A stretch of DNA of 7,395 nt from Chryseobacterium gleum (GCA_943326825.2 CALPUT020000120.1:1-7395); one strand, 5' to 3'. Positions 1-6,869 are shown, numbered from the stretch's first letter. Program-made: numbers and translations. The notes: generated by a model not told the origin, from the letters alone.

Positions 1-923
1 AAACCTGGATGTTCATCCGTTTGACCAGAAAAAACCAAATTATTTACCGTATCAATTCCAATAACAAAAGAAGGTAGAGGACGACCGCCAATCTGCAATC
101 CTTTTCGTTGTCCAATTGTATAGTAATGAGCACCTTGATGTGTTGCAACATTAACTCCCATTTCTTTTTGAAATACAAATGGCTGCGCTAATTGCTCAAC
201 ATTTTCAGGTGTAACTTCAATTTCCTGATAAGCTAAAAGTTGTTTTTCGGAACTTGGAATCTCAATAACTTCACCTTGTTTTGCTTTCAGTTTTTGCTGT
301 AAGAACTGAGGTAAACTGATCTTTCCAACAAAACATAAACCTTGAGAGTCTTTTTTATCTGCGGTTAATAAACCTATTTTTTTTGCAATTTCTCTTACTT
401 CAGATTTTAATAATTCCCCAATCGGAAAAAGTGATTTTTGAAGTTGTTCTTGATTCAATTGACATAAGAAATAAGATTGATCTTTACTCGGATCTTTTCC
501 AGCTAATAATCCAACTGTCCCATCTGAATGATCAATTCTCCTGCAATAATGACCTGTAACGACATAATCAGCACCAAGATCCATTGCAGCTTTTAAAAAC
601 ACATCAAATTTAATCTCACGATTACACAATACATCTGGGTTAGGAGTTCTTCCTGCCTCGTATTCATTAAACATGTAATCAACGATTTTTTCCTTGTATT
701 CTTTACTTAAATCAATTACTTGAAAAGGAATATTCAGCTGTTCCGCTATTAGTAAAGCATCGTTTGAATCATCTATCCAAGGACATTCATCAGAAAGGGT
801 AACGGATTCATCATGCCAATTACGCATAAACATTCCAATTACTTCATATCCTTGCTCTTTTAAAAGATAAGCAGCAACGCTTGAATCAACGCCACCAGAC
901 AAACCAACTACAACTCTTTTCAT
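1..923 (-). CDS. mnmA: tRNA-specific 2-thiouridylase MnmA (C-terminus cut by window edge)
   Basis: MnmA activates U34 of the Lys, Glu and Gln tRNAs with ATP and transfers sulfur to make 2-thiouridine in the cytoplasm. The start is the ATG at 923-921; 307 residues are visible, and the roughly 80 C-terminal residues of the last beta-barrel domain lie beyond base 1. The ATP-pyrophosphatase P-loop SGGVDSS is at residues 9-15. The first catalytic cysteine is C100 in NPDVLCNREIKF, and the sulfur-carrying cysteine is C197 in DSQGLCFVG. TGHY follows at 123-126, and the central-domain motif YTIGQRKGL is at 268-276. Between the PP-loop region and that motif (about residues 228-262) there is an insertion relative to the E. 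coli enzyme, as I recall also seen in other flavobacterial MnmA proteins. The gene is divergent from the gene at 1143. Both catalytic cysteines are intact, so it is probably active. Identification is very secure. Confidence 0.97.
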   Translation of the reverse strand, partial: MKRVVVGLSGGVDSSVAAYLLKEQGYEVIGMFMRNWHDESVTLSDECPWIDDSNDALLIAEQLNIPFQVIDLSKEYKEKIVDYMFNEYEAGRTPNPDVLCNREIKFDVFLKAAMDLGADYVVTGHYCRRIDHSDGTVGLLAGKDPSKDQSYFLCQLNQEQLQKSLFPIGELLKSEVREIAKKIGLLTADKKDSQGLCFVGKISLPQFLQQKLKAKQGEVIEIPSSEKQLLAYQEIEVTPENVEQLAQPFVFQKEMGVNVATHQGAHYYTIGQRKGLQIGGRPLPSFVIGIDTVNNLVFSGQTDEHPG

Positions 924-927
924 ATTA

Positions 928-935
928 CAAAATTA
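928..935 (-). promoter_or_regulatory. putative mnmA -7 box (TAATTTTG)
   Basis: On the minus strand TAATTTTG fits the Bacteroidota -7 consensus TAnnTTTG and ends 4 nt before the mnmA ATG. If used, transcription would start at or next to the ATG, giving a leaderless or near-leaderless mRNA. I see no TTG at the expected -33 spacing. A second minus-strand match (TACATTTG, 1080-1073) lies further upstream and would give a leader of about 145 nt. Confidence 0.4.
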
Positions 936-997
936 CAATATATTACAGAAAGAAGAAATGGTTTTTTGATAAAAGGTTAAGTCAACAAATCTAACTC

Positions 998-1094
998 TTA
1001 CAATTTAGAATTGTTACAATTTAAAAAATATATTAATTACATATGTTAATAATTGATTCGTTAAATTGTTTACAAATGTATATTAACAATTTAT
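998..1094. repeat. nested AT-rich direct and inverted repeats in the divergent mnmA / secreted-protein spacer
   Basis: TTACAATTTA occurs twice, at 998-1007 and 1014-1023. Between and within the copies CAATT and AATTG alternate (1001-1005, 1009-1013, 1017-1021), forming two overlapping small palindromes. Further right, TAAATTGTT (1062-1070) is the reverse complement of AACAATTTA (1085-1093), and the inner TACA-AA-TGTA (1071-1080) is itself palindromic. These could be operator half-sites or hairpin DNA. In DNA this AT-rich, some such symmetry is expected by chance, so the functional reading is only inference. The rest of the 924-1142 spacer holds nothing else I can name. Confidence 0.4.
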
Positions 1095-1130
1095 AACAGC
1101 TAATGAATAATGCATTTATTGCAAAATCAC

Positions 1131-1138
1131 TAACTTAG
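1131..1138 (+). promoter_or_regulatory. weak -7-like box just before the 1143 gene (TAACTTAG)
   Basis: TAACTTAG matches TAnnTTTG at five of six fixed positions and ends 4 nt before the ATG at 1143. If it is the promoter, transcription would begin at about the start codon. No TTG is found 17-23 nt upstream; the TTG at 1119-1121 is only 9 nt away. It also contains the in-frame TAA that limits how far upstream the gene could start. Confidence 0.25.
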
Positions 1139-1142
1139 CTTT

Positions 1143-2375
1143 ATGGCTATAAAAAATTTCATTTTATTCTTTTCCTTTTTAACAATCGGAACAACCTACT
1201 CACAGCAAAATTGTGAAAAGGTTTTATTACAAGGAAAAGTAATTGATACGCTTTCTCCTCAATATTTTTACAATTTTATGATTGTAAACAGAACAAAAGG
1301 AAAAGGTGTTTTCGGTCAACCAAATGGAAGTTTTTCATTATTTGTAAATAACAAAGATTCAATCAATTTATCTATAAAAGGCTATCCAATTATTGGTTTT
1401 AGAGTAATTGCTGATTCAAATTGTCAGTTTAATGTAAAAGAATATATTGAACGAATCGCAACAAATATCCAAGAAGTTGTTATTCATCCTTTAAAATCTT
1501 TAGAACAAATAAAAGAAGAACGTTCGTCGCTTGCCATGAGAGAAACACGAATGGTAACAGGAATTGAAGCTTTGCAAAGTCCAATTACTGCGCTATACCA
1601 AGCTTTTTCTAAAAAAGAACAAAACAAACGATGGATTGCTGAACAAGAATTTAAAGACAATCAGCGTCAAGTTGTCAAGGAACTACTTCGTTTATATGTT
1701 TCATATGATATTATTGAACTGACAGAAGAACAATTCGATGAGTTTATCTCATTTTTAAATATAGACATCGATTTTTTCAAAACGGCAACCGAAATGGAGT
1801 TGGTTACTTTCGTGAAAGATAAGTACGAACATTTTAAGATCATGAACGCCATGCAAATAGAACAAAATACTGAATGGCGAAAACTTTTAGGTTCAGACTT
1901 CAAAGGTGCTGTGCGTGAATTACTTAACATGTATGTCGCAAACAAAGCAATTGATTTACCAATTTCAGAATTCGAGAGATTTCAAATTTACATGAACTTA
2001 CAGGAATCATTCTTGAAAAACAATACCGATTTAGATGTCTACAATTTTGTTAGAGACAAATATTACAATTACATAGATTTCTATAAAATTGATATTCGTT
2101 CGCTTAAAGTCAATTACAACATCACAGAAAAGGACAATGAAGATTGGAAATGGGATTTAGCTCACAAAAAAGATAAAAAAATTGCAACAATTACTTTAAT
2201 AAAACTTTACAACGAACACAATGTAATTCAAATACCTGAAGAAGAATTTGATCGTTTTTATATCTTTTTGAATCTAAAAGAGTCTTACATGAAATCCGCT
2301 AAAAACGAAGAACTAATAGCTTACGTTCGTGATAAATACTATAAGTATTTGGATTTTTACACGAAAGAGAAGTAA
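1143..2375 (+). CDS. secreted carboxypeptidase-like regulatory-domain protein with a triplicated helical module
   Basis: 410 residues, function unknown. Residues 1-20 form a Sec signal peptide (Lys-4, hydrophobic 6-18, likely cut before QQNC), so it is probably periplasmic or outer-membrane associated; C24 does not sit in a lipobox. Residues 25-115 resemble the carboxypeptidase-D regulatory-like beta-sandwich common in Bacteroidota (LQGKVIDT..., NGSFSLFV, ending QEVVIHP). The rest is helical and contains one module three times: about 164-235, 245-314 and 335-406. Each begins at W, has a K/R-rich helix with LxxLY or MY, then a (P/T)xxEFxxF-type segment, an N-(I/L) turn, and ends V(K/R)DKY. Copies 2 and 3 share NL(Q/K)ES and VRDKYY-x-Y-(I/L)-DFY and are closest to each other. 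No catalytic motif is seen. An in-frame TAA at 1131-1133 and no other nearby start fix the ATG at 1143. It is convergent with the M1 peptidase. The family name is fairly secure; the role is not known. Confidence 0.8.
   Translation: MAIKNFILFFSFLTIGTTYSQQNCEKVLLQGKVIDTLSPQYFYNFMIVNRTKGKGVFGQPNGSFSLFVNNKDSINLSIKGYPIIGFRVIADSNCQFNVKEYIERIATNIQEVVIHPLKSLEQIKEERSSLAMRETRMVTGIEALQSPITALYQAFSKKEQNKRWIAEQEFKDNQRQVVKELLRLYVSYDIIELTEEQFDEFISFLNIDIDFFKTATEMELVTFVKDKYEHFKIMNAMQIEQNTEWRKLLGSDFKGAVRELLNMYVANKAIDLPISEFERFQIYMNLQESFLKNNTDLDVYNFVRDKYYNYIDFYKIDIRSLKVNYNITEKDNEDWKWDLAHKKDKKIATITLIKLYNEHNVIQIPEEEFDRFYIFLNLKESYMKSAKNEELIAYVRDKYYKYLDFYTKEK
1632..2360 (+). repeat. three tandem copies of a ~70-residue protein module
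   Basis: The coding DNA for copies 1, 2 and 3 is at about 1632-1847, 1875-2084 and 2145-2360. The copies start 81 and 90 residues apart. The conserved skeleton is W, a basic helix with LxxLY or MY, an acidic EF-x-x-F segment, N-(I/L), then V-(K/R)-D-K-Y. Copies 2 and 3 share clearly more positions with each other than with copy 1. The DNA of the copies has diverged well beyond the protein, so the duplication is old and is not a recent slippage or assembly artefact. Confidence 0.75.
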
Positions 2376-2408
2376 AAACTAAAAGAATATTATATTTATT
2401 GCTTTCTT

Positions 2409-2521
2409 CTTCCTTTGAAGGAGGACCTAGGAGGATGAAAATTTTTGAGTAGTTTTTTATAATTGTATCAAAATATTAAAAGTCAATATTATCAACTCCC
2501 TTAATCCCTCCTCAAGGAGGG
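2409..2521. repeat. paired GC-rich hairpins forming an imperfect inverted intergenic repeat
   Basis: In the convergent spacer the left arm (2409-2434) holds a hairpin (CTTCCT / AGGAGG around a TTGA loop, 2409-2424, one G-U pair), followed by ACCTAGGAGG with a CCTAGG palindrome. The right arm (2496-2521), read on the opposite strand, holds a perfect 6-bp hairpin CCCTCC-TTGA-GGAGGG (2521-2506), followed by ATTAAGGGAG. The two arms therefore have the same layout and the same loop in opposite orientations, about 60 nt apart, and are much richer in G and C than their surroundings. This resembles REP-type dispersed elements. Neither hairpin has a following T-run, so they are not classical terminators, though they may stabilise mRNA 3' ends of either flanking gene. 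Confidence 0.6.
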
Positions 2522-2536
2522 AAATTAATATTAACA

Positions 2537-4825
2537 TTACTTCTTAATCTCTTCTAAACGCTTTTGTCGTTGCATTGGATTTTCGTTTAACTTATTTTGC
2601 TGAAACAATTGATAACGAGTAGGTTCAATTTCGATTGGCCATGAATTATTGTTTAAATCTGTATCAGCTGTTTCTAAAAATGGATCTACTCGAACTGAAA
2701 CAACTTCTTTCTTTAATATAAATACTTTAGAAACAACATCTTGACCTTGAACCCATATCTCTGCTGGAATACGAACAACTTCCGTAGTATTATCATTGTA
2801 AGTAAAACGAACAATTAATGGAGTAACTAAACCACCTACATTTTTAAATGTTAATTCGTAGAAATGATTATTTTCAGTTAATAATTTACTTTCATCTGGC
2901 GTCAATTTATTTTTGAATTTATCATATTCTAATCGATCAAGCGCATCAACTTCGTAGATATTTCGTTTCTTATAAAAATCATCTAATGTTGGGTCATTTT
3001 CGTTTGCTGTCTTTTCGATCAATGTTTTATTTCTAGTATCTCCAATAAATTGATCTTTTGAAGCATCTTTATCTTTTAACGCTTGTTTTTCGATTTCGGG
3101 ATTATTGGTATTTAATTGGAAATAACGAACCTTCTCAAGTGAAACTTCTACATTATCAGTAGAGTAGAACCAACCTCTCCAAAACCAATCTAAATCGACA
3201 GCTGATGCATCTTCCATTGTTCGAAAGAAATCTGCTGGGGTTGGGTGTTTAAATTTCCATCGTTCACAATACGTTTTAAAAGCATAATCAAATAATTCTC
3301 TTCCCATTACAGTTTCGCGAAGAATATTTAATGCTGTTGCTGGTTTCCCATAAGCATTGTTTCCAAATTGTAATATAGATTCAGAATTTGTCATAATAGG
3401 TGAAAGCCCTTTTTTATCACCACGCATGTAGTCAGCGATCAAATAAGCAGGACCTCTTCGTGAAGGATAACAGCGTTCCCATTCTTGCTCAGTCAAATAT
3501 TGAACAAAGGTATTCAAACCTTCATCCATCCATGACCATTGTCTTTCGTCTGAATTAATAATCATTGGAAAGAAATTATGACCAACCTCATGAATAATTA
3601 CCCCCCACATACCATATTTTGTATCTTCAGAGTATGTTCCGTCTTCTTCTGGACGTCCACCATTAAAGCAAATCATTGGATATTCCATTCCAATCCATTT
3701 TGCATGAACAGAGATGGCAACAGGATAAGGATAATCAACTGTGTGTTTTGAATAAATTTTCAAAGTATGAGCGACCAATTTTGTAGAATATTTCTCCCAC
3801 AACGGATTCCCTTCTTTTGGATAATAAGACATTGCCAAAATCTTTTTACCATTGATTTCAACACCTTGAGCATCCCAAATGAATTTTCGAGAAGTTGCAA
3901 AGGCAAAATCACGCACATTTGTCGCTTTGAAAGTCCAGGTTTTTGTTTTCGTTTCTTTTTTAGATTCAGCTTCAATTGCTTCGTCTTGGGTAATAATTAA
4001 TACTGGCTCATTAGCTGTTGCCGCTTTTGTAAAGCGTTCCCTTTGTTTTGCTGATAATATTTGAGTTGCATTTTGCAATTCTCCTGTTGCAGCAACAATA
4101 TGATCAATTGGAACTGTAATATTCACTTCATAATCTCCAAAAGGCAGCGTAAATTCACCGCGACCTAAAAATTGTTTGTTTTGCCAACCTGTTACATCGT
4201 TGTAAACACACATTCTTGGGAACCATTGTGCAATTGTATAGAGATAGTTTTTATCTTTTTCGAAGTATTCATACCCAGAACGACCACCTACAGCCATTCG
4301 ATCATTCACATTGTACCACCATTTCACTTTAAAACTGATACTTTCTTTTGATTTTAAGGGTTTAGCTAAATCAATTCGCATCATCGTTTTGTTGATGAAA
4401 TACTTCATTTTTTGACCAGAAACAGTCGTTATTTCATCAATTTTAAATCCTCCATCATAATAGAACAGTTTCTTTTTAACATCACCGATATTTTTAAAAT
4501 CTTCCATCTTATCGATGTCAATCATTTTATTATCAGAATTTTCGCTGTAAATATTTTGATCTAACTGTAACCATAAATAATCCAATTGATCTGGAGAATT
4601 ATTGGTATAAGTTATAATTTCATCTCCTTTCAAAACTTGATTCTCATCATTAATTGAAACGTTTATTTTATAATCCGCTTTTTGCTGATAATAATGATGT
4701 CCAGGAGCTCCTGCAGCATTACGATACTCGTTTGGAGTTGGTAATTCTTGATCTAATTGTGCAAATTTACTTTGAGCAATCAATGTTAAAGGCATTAAAG
4801 CCAAAAGTGTATATAATATTTTCAT
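2537..4825 (-). CDS. secreted M1-family (gluzincin) zinc metallopeptidase
   Basis: 762 residues, a probable aminopeptidase of peptidase family M1 acting outside the cytoplasm. Residues 1-17 are a signal peptide (cut before QSKF). An N-terminal beta-saddle domain covers about 45-310. The substrate-binding motif reads GMEYP at 379-383, the position of the GAMEN / GGMEN motif of classical M1 enzymes. The zinc site is HEVGH at 412-416 with E435 exactly 18 residues later (MDEGL), and E413 is the general base. Y492 in NNAYGKP is the likely transition-state tyrosine. A C-terminal beta-rich region (about 655-735) follows a charged linker (575-640). No type IX secretion sorting domain is visible, so periplasmic or envelope retention is likely. 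The ATG (4825-4823) overlaps the stop of the upstream DUF6702 gene as ATGA, which implies translational coupling. All catalytic residues are present. The family is certain; the substrate is unknown. Confidence 0.95.
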   Translation of the reverse strand: MKILYTLLALMPLTLIAQSKFAQLDQELPTPNEYRNAAGAPGHHYYQQKADYKINVSINDENQVLKGDEIITYTNNSPDQLDYLWLQLDQNIYSENSDNKMIDIDKMEDFKNIGDVKKKLFYYDGGFKIDEITTVSGQKMKYFINKTMMRIDLAKPLKSKESISFKVKWWYNVNDRMAVGGRSGYEYFEKDKNYLYTIAQWFPRMCVYNDVTGWQNKQFLGRGEFTLPFGDYEVNITVPIDHIVAATGELQNATQILSAKQRERFTKAATANEPVLIITQDEAIEAESKKETKTKTWTFKATNVRDFAFATSRKFIWDAQGVEINGKKILAMSYYPKEGNPLWEKYSTKLVAHTLKIYSKHTVDYPYPVAISVHAKWIGMEYPMICFNGGRPEEDGTYSEDTKYGMWGVIIHEVGHNFFPMIINSDERQWSWMDEGLNTFVQYLTEQEWERCYPSRRGPAYLIADYMRGDKKGLSPIMTNSESILQFGNNAYGKPATALNILRETVMGRELFDYAFKTYCERWKFKHPTPADFFRTMEDASAVDLDWFWRGWFYSTDNVEVSLEKVRYFQLNTNNPEIEKQALKDKDASKDQFIGDTRNKTLIEKTANENDPTLDDFYKKRNIYEVDALDRLEYDKFKNKLTPDESKLLTENNHFYELTFKNVGGLVTPLIVRFTYNDNTTEVVRIPAEIWVQGQDVVSKVFILKKEVVSVRVDPFLETADTDLNNNSWPIEIEPTRYQLFQQNKLNENPMQRQKRLEEIKK

Positions 4826-5334
4826 TCTTCGTGTGAGTCTAAATGAATAATCTGTTCTTTATTAATTTGAGTAAAAGGGTAGGTGTGCTTTTTTAAATTG
4901 TAGATAAATGTCAATTTATTCTGTTGTTCTTTGTATTGATTCATTAATAGATCAAATCGAACCTTGATTTCATTGGATAACTCAATTACTTCTGATTGGA
5001 AAAAGAAGTCGGTTAATCCATTTTTATTTACTTGATAACCAATTAATTTATAGCCAACAACTGAACTGTTGATTGAGAAGGAAATTCCTTTTAATAATTC
5101 AGTTGAAAATTCTTTTTGCATTAAAGTATCTGATTGAAAGTCTTCCAATTCTTTTACTTTTACACCTTTGTCCTGAAGATAATGTTCTATATCGTGAGTT
5201 GAAACAGAAAGTGAAAGTTCAATGCGTTTTGTTGAATGATTGTACTGTGCTTCAGCAAAAGCAAAGTAATACTCATGAGCTAAAGAAATATGAATAGAAC
5301 TCAATAAAAGCACTAATGCTAATAAAAATCTCAT
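4822..5334 (-). CDS. exported DUF6702 family protein
   Basis: 170 residues. It opens with a clear signal peptide (1-19, Leu-rich, cut at SLA before HEYYF), so the mature protein of about 150 residues is periplasmic or surface exposed. I recognise the DUF6702 pattern: an aromatic start after the signal, a beta-strand with repeated S-x-S, an HDIE segment near 47-50 preceding an amphipathic region, and the late FDLLMNQYKEQQNKLTFIYN stretch (about 127-146). No catalytic motif is visible, and the domain has no assigned function that I know. Its TGA overlaps the ATG of the M1 peptidase by 4 nt (4822-4825), so it is the first gene of a two-gene operon; a role in folding, localising or assisting that peptidase is an inference. 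Start at 5334-5332; nothing upstream extends the frame sensibly because the signal peptide begins there. Confidence 0.85.
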   Translation of the reverse strand: MRFLLALVLLLSSIHISLAHEYYFAFAEAQYNHSTKRIELSLSVSTHDIEHYLQDKGVKVKELEDFQSDTLMQKEFSTELLKGISFSINSSVVGYKLIGYQVNKNGLTDFFFQSEVIELSNEIKVRFDLLMNQYKEQQNKLTFIYNLKKHTYPFTQINKEQIIHLDSHEE

Positions 5335-5369
5335 AAGAATTACTGTTTATTTATAGTTTTCAACTGTAA

Positions 5370-5377
5370 CAAAAGTA
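5370..5377 (-). promoter_or_regulatory. putative -7 box for the DUF6702-M1 operon (TACTTTTG)
   Basis: The minus strand reads TACTTTTG, an exact match to TAnnTTTG, ending 35 nt before the ATG at 5334. The start of transcription would fall near 5363, giving a leader of about 30 nt. No convincing -33 TTG is visible. It lies in the 112-nt spacer shared with the divergent proC promoter. Confidence 0.45.
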
Positions 5378-5422
5378 ACATTTTTAGTTTGAGAATAATC
5401 GATTTTATTAAAATCAAAAAGC

Positions 5423-5430
5423 TAACTTTG
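5423..5430 (+). promoter_or_regulatory. putative proC -7 box (TAACTTTG)
   Basis: TAACTTTG matches TAnnTTTG exactly and ends 16 nt before the proC ATG, so a leader of about 10 nt is expected, with no Shine-Dalgarno sequence (AAAAATAAATTATA). A TTG at 5389-5391 is too far upstream (31 nt) for the usual 17-23 nt spacing, so the -33 element is unclear. Confidence 0.55.
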
Positions 5431-5446
5431 TCAAAAATAAATTATA

Positions 5447-6235
5447 ATGCAAAAAATAGGAATTGTAGGTTGTGGAAATTTAGGATTATCATTATTAAAT
5501 GGTATTCGCCAAAAAGATACAACTGCTAAAATTTATGGATCCAGAAGAAATATATCTTCGTTAAAGCAATTTGAATCTGAGAACGTAGTATTTACATCTG
5601 ATAACAAAAAATTAATTGCAGAGTGTGACATCATCATTTTAGCATTAAAACCTTACACAATTATCCCTTTTTTAACTGAATTCGCTTCCTTTTTTGATGG
5701 AAATCGTCACACAATTGTTTCTGTAGCAACGGGAATCACAACTGCAGAAATGAAAGCTTGTTTCGATTTTGATATCGATATTTTTAGAGCAATGCCTAAT
5801 ACGGCTGCAGCTGTTAATGAATCGATTACAGCAATTTCATTTGGTAGAGATCATTTGAATCGTCAAGAAACAATCACAGAAATTTTTAAACATTTAGGTG
5901 ATACAGTGTTGATTGACGAGCAATTAATGGAATCTGCTACAATTTTAGGAGCTTGCGGAATTGCATATGTATTAAGATTTATGCGTGCCATGATTCAAGG
6001 TGGTATTCAAGTTGGATTCGACTCAAAAACAGCTACAAAAATTGTATCTCAAACGGTTAAAGGTGCTGCTGAATTATTAATTACAAACGGCAGTCATCCA
6101 GAAGAAGAAATTGATAAAGTAACAACCCCAAAAGGCTGTACAATTGTAGGTTTAAATGAAATGGAACACAGTGGTTTCAGTTCAGCCTTAATCAAAGGGA
6201 TTGTGACATCTTATGAAAAGATTGAACGAAAATAA
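5447..6235 (+). CDS. proC: pyrroline-5-carboxylate reductase
   Basis: 262 residues, close to the usual 260-275. It reduces 1-pyrroline-5-carboxylate to L-proline with NAD(P)H in the cytoplasm, the final step of proline synthesis. The Rossmann glycine motif is GCGNLG at 8-13. S32-R33-R34 at the end of the second strand suits binding of the NADPH 2'-phosphate. RAMPNTA is at 114-120. The dimerisation and substrate region includes GACGIAYVLRFMRA at 168-181. The C-terminal signature region reads TPKGCTIVGLNEME (227-240), where many P5CR enzymes have SPGGTT; the Lys-Gly-Cys version resembles what I recall from other Bacteroidota. The gene stands alone on this strand: it is divergent from the DUF6702-M1 operon and convergent with the Crp/Fnr gene. 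No glutamate kinase or other proline gene is in the window. Confidence 0.95.
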   Translation: MQKIGIVGCGNLGLSLLNGIRQKDTTAKIYGSRRNISSLKQFESENVVFTSDNKKLIAECDIIILALKPYTIIPFLTEFASFFDGNRHTIVSVATGITTAEMKACFDFDIDIFRAMPNTAAAVNESITAISFGRDHLNRQETITEIFKHLGDTVLIDEQLMESATILGACGIAYVLRFMRAMIQGGIQVGFDSKTATKIVSQTVKGAAELLITNGSHPEEEIDKVTTPKGCTIVGLNEMEHSGFSSALIKGIVTSYEKIERK

Positions 6236-6241
6236 TTAAGT

Positions 6242-6276
6242 AAAGATTTGGAGGTTAATATTTACCTCCAAACTTT
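6242..6276. terminator. shared hairpin terminator between proC and the Crp/Fnr gene
   Basis: TTTGGAGGT (6247-6255) pairs perfectly with ACCTCCAAA (6264-6272) around an 8-nt AT loop, and AAAG / CTTT (6242-6245, 6273-6276) extends the stem past one bulged A. Read on the plus strand it starts 7 nt after the proC stop and is followed by CTTTTCT and AT-rich DNA, a moderate intrinsic terminator. Read on the minus strand it is followed by TCTTTACTTAATT, which is weaker. The stop codon and last codons of the Crp/Fnr gene (6264 upward) form one arm of the stem. Confidence 0.7.
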
Positions 6277-6861
6277 TCTACTTACAATTTTTAATTTTCC
6301 TTTCTTCTCCAACGATTTTATTGATCGAATAACAGTTTCAACTCTTAAACCTGTTAAATCAGCTATTTGTTGACGTGTTAATTCAACTTCATATTCAAAT
6401 GGCTCTTCAATTTTATAAATTGTGAATTTTAAGTAATCTAACAATGTTAAAATTCGAGCTTCAGGATCATTATTTGAAATTTCAGCAGCCATCAATGATT
6501 TAAAATGCAATCGATCGGCTAAGGTTTGAGTAAATTCTAAATGTATATCTGGATTTTCTTTTAGTAATTGAATAAAAGAATCCTTAGACAATTTTAACAC
6601 GATTGTATCTTGAAGAGCAATTGCATTCGCAACATATAAATTCCCTGAATTAAACAAGGGTGGTTCTCCAAAACTTCTATTCTTAGAGAAAATTCCTTGA
6701 ATGAATTCTTTACCATCTCTATTGATGTTAAACATTTTAACCTCACCAGAAATGATTTGATAGTAATATTTTGCATGATCACCTTCTTTAAAAATGATTT
6801 CACTTTTAGAAAGCTGTGTTTCTAATGCACCATATTTTAGCAAGATATCTTTTCCTATCAT
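6262..6861 (-). CDS. Crp/Fnr family transcriptional regulator
   Basis: 199 residues. The N-terminal cyclic-nucleotide-binding-like beta-roll (about 12-105) contains FKEGDHAKYYYQIISGEV (24-41) and FGEPPLF (64-70), the place of the FGE-x-x-L phosphate cassette of CRP; the arginine that contacts cAMP in E. coli CRP is not evident nearby, so the ligand is unknown. A long dimerisation helix spans about 106-130. The winged helix-turn-helix at 160-199 reads LTRQQIADLTGL and then RVETVIRSIKSLEKKG, with R173, E175 and R179 in the usual DNA-contact spacing of the recognition helix. There is no N-terminal Cys cluster, so it is not an oxygen-sensing iron-sulfur Fnr. The wing is short, ending SRKVWR right at the TAA, which lies in the terminator stem. 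ATG at 6861-6859. The family is secure; its targets cannot be read here. Confidence 0.93.
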   Translation of the reverse strand: MIGKDILLKYGALETQLSKSEIIFKEGDHAKYYYQIISGEVKMFNINRDGKEFIQGIFSKNRSFGEPPLFNSGNLYVANAIALQDTIVLKLSKDSFIQLLKENPDIHLEFTQTLADRLHFKSLMAAEISNNDPEARILTLLDYLKFTIYKIEEPFEYEVELTRQQIADLTGLRVETVIRSIKSLEKKGKLKIVSRKVWR

Positions 6862-6869
6862 TCTTAAGT

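Noticed and set aside
1667..1945. Antisense open frame of 92 codons inside the secreted repeat protein gene
   Set aside because: It lies wholly opposite a well-supported gene, has no recognisable domain, and its Ser/Lys/Phe-rich product looks like a shadow of the AT-rich sense codons.
2425..2440. GGAGG followed by ATG (2435) as a Shine-Dalgarno and start codon of a small gene
   Set aside because: The frame from ATG at 2435 stops after a few codons (TGA at 2447 region or soon after), and the GGAGG belongs to the repeat hairpin.
2506..2521. Hairpin as the intrinsic terminator of the M1 peptidase gene
   Set aside because: The stem is stable, but on the minus strand it is followed by ATTAAGGGAG rather than a T-run, so I list it as part of a repeat instead.
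3760..4064. Short open frames on both strands inside the M1 peptidase gene
   Set aside because: They overlap the conserved peptidase sequence in other frames and show no family resemblance or start context.
6594..6803. Alternative-frame open frame inside the Crp/Fnr gene
   Set aside because: It lies fully within the regulator, whose cNMP-like and HTH motifs are clear.
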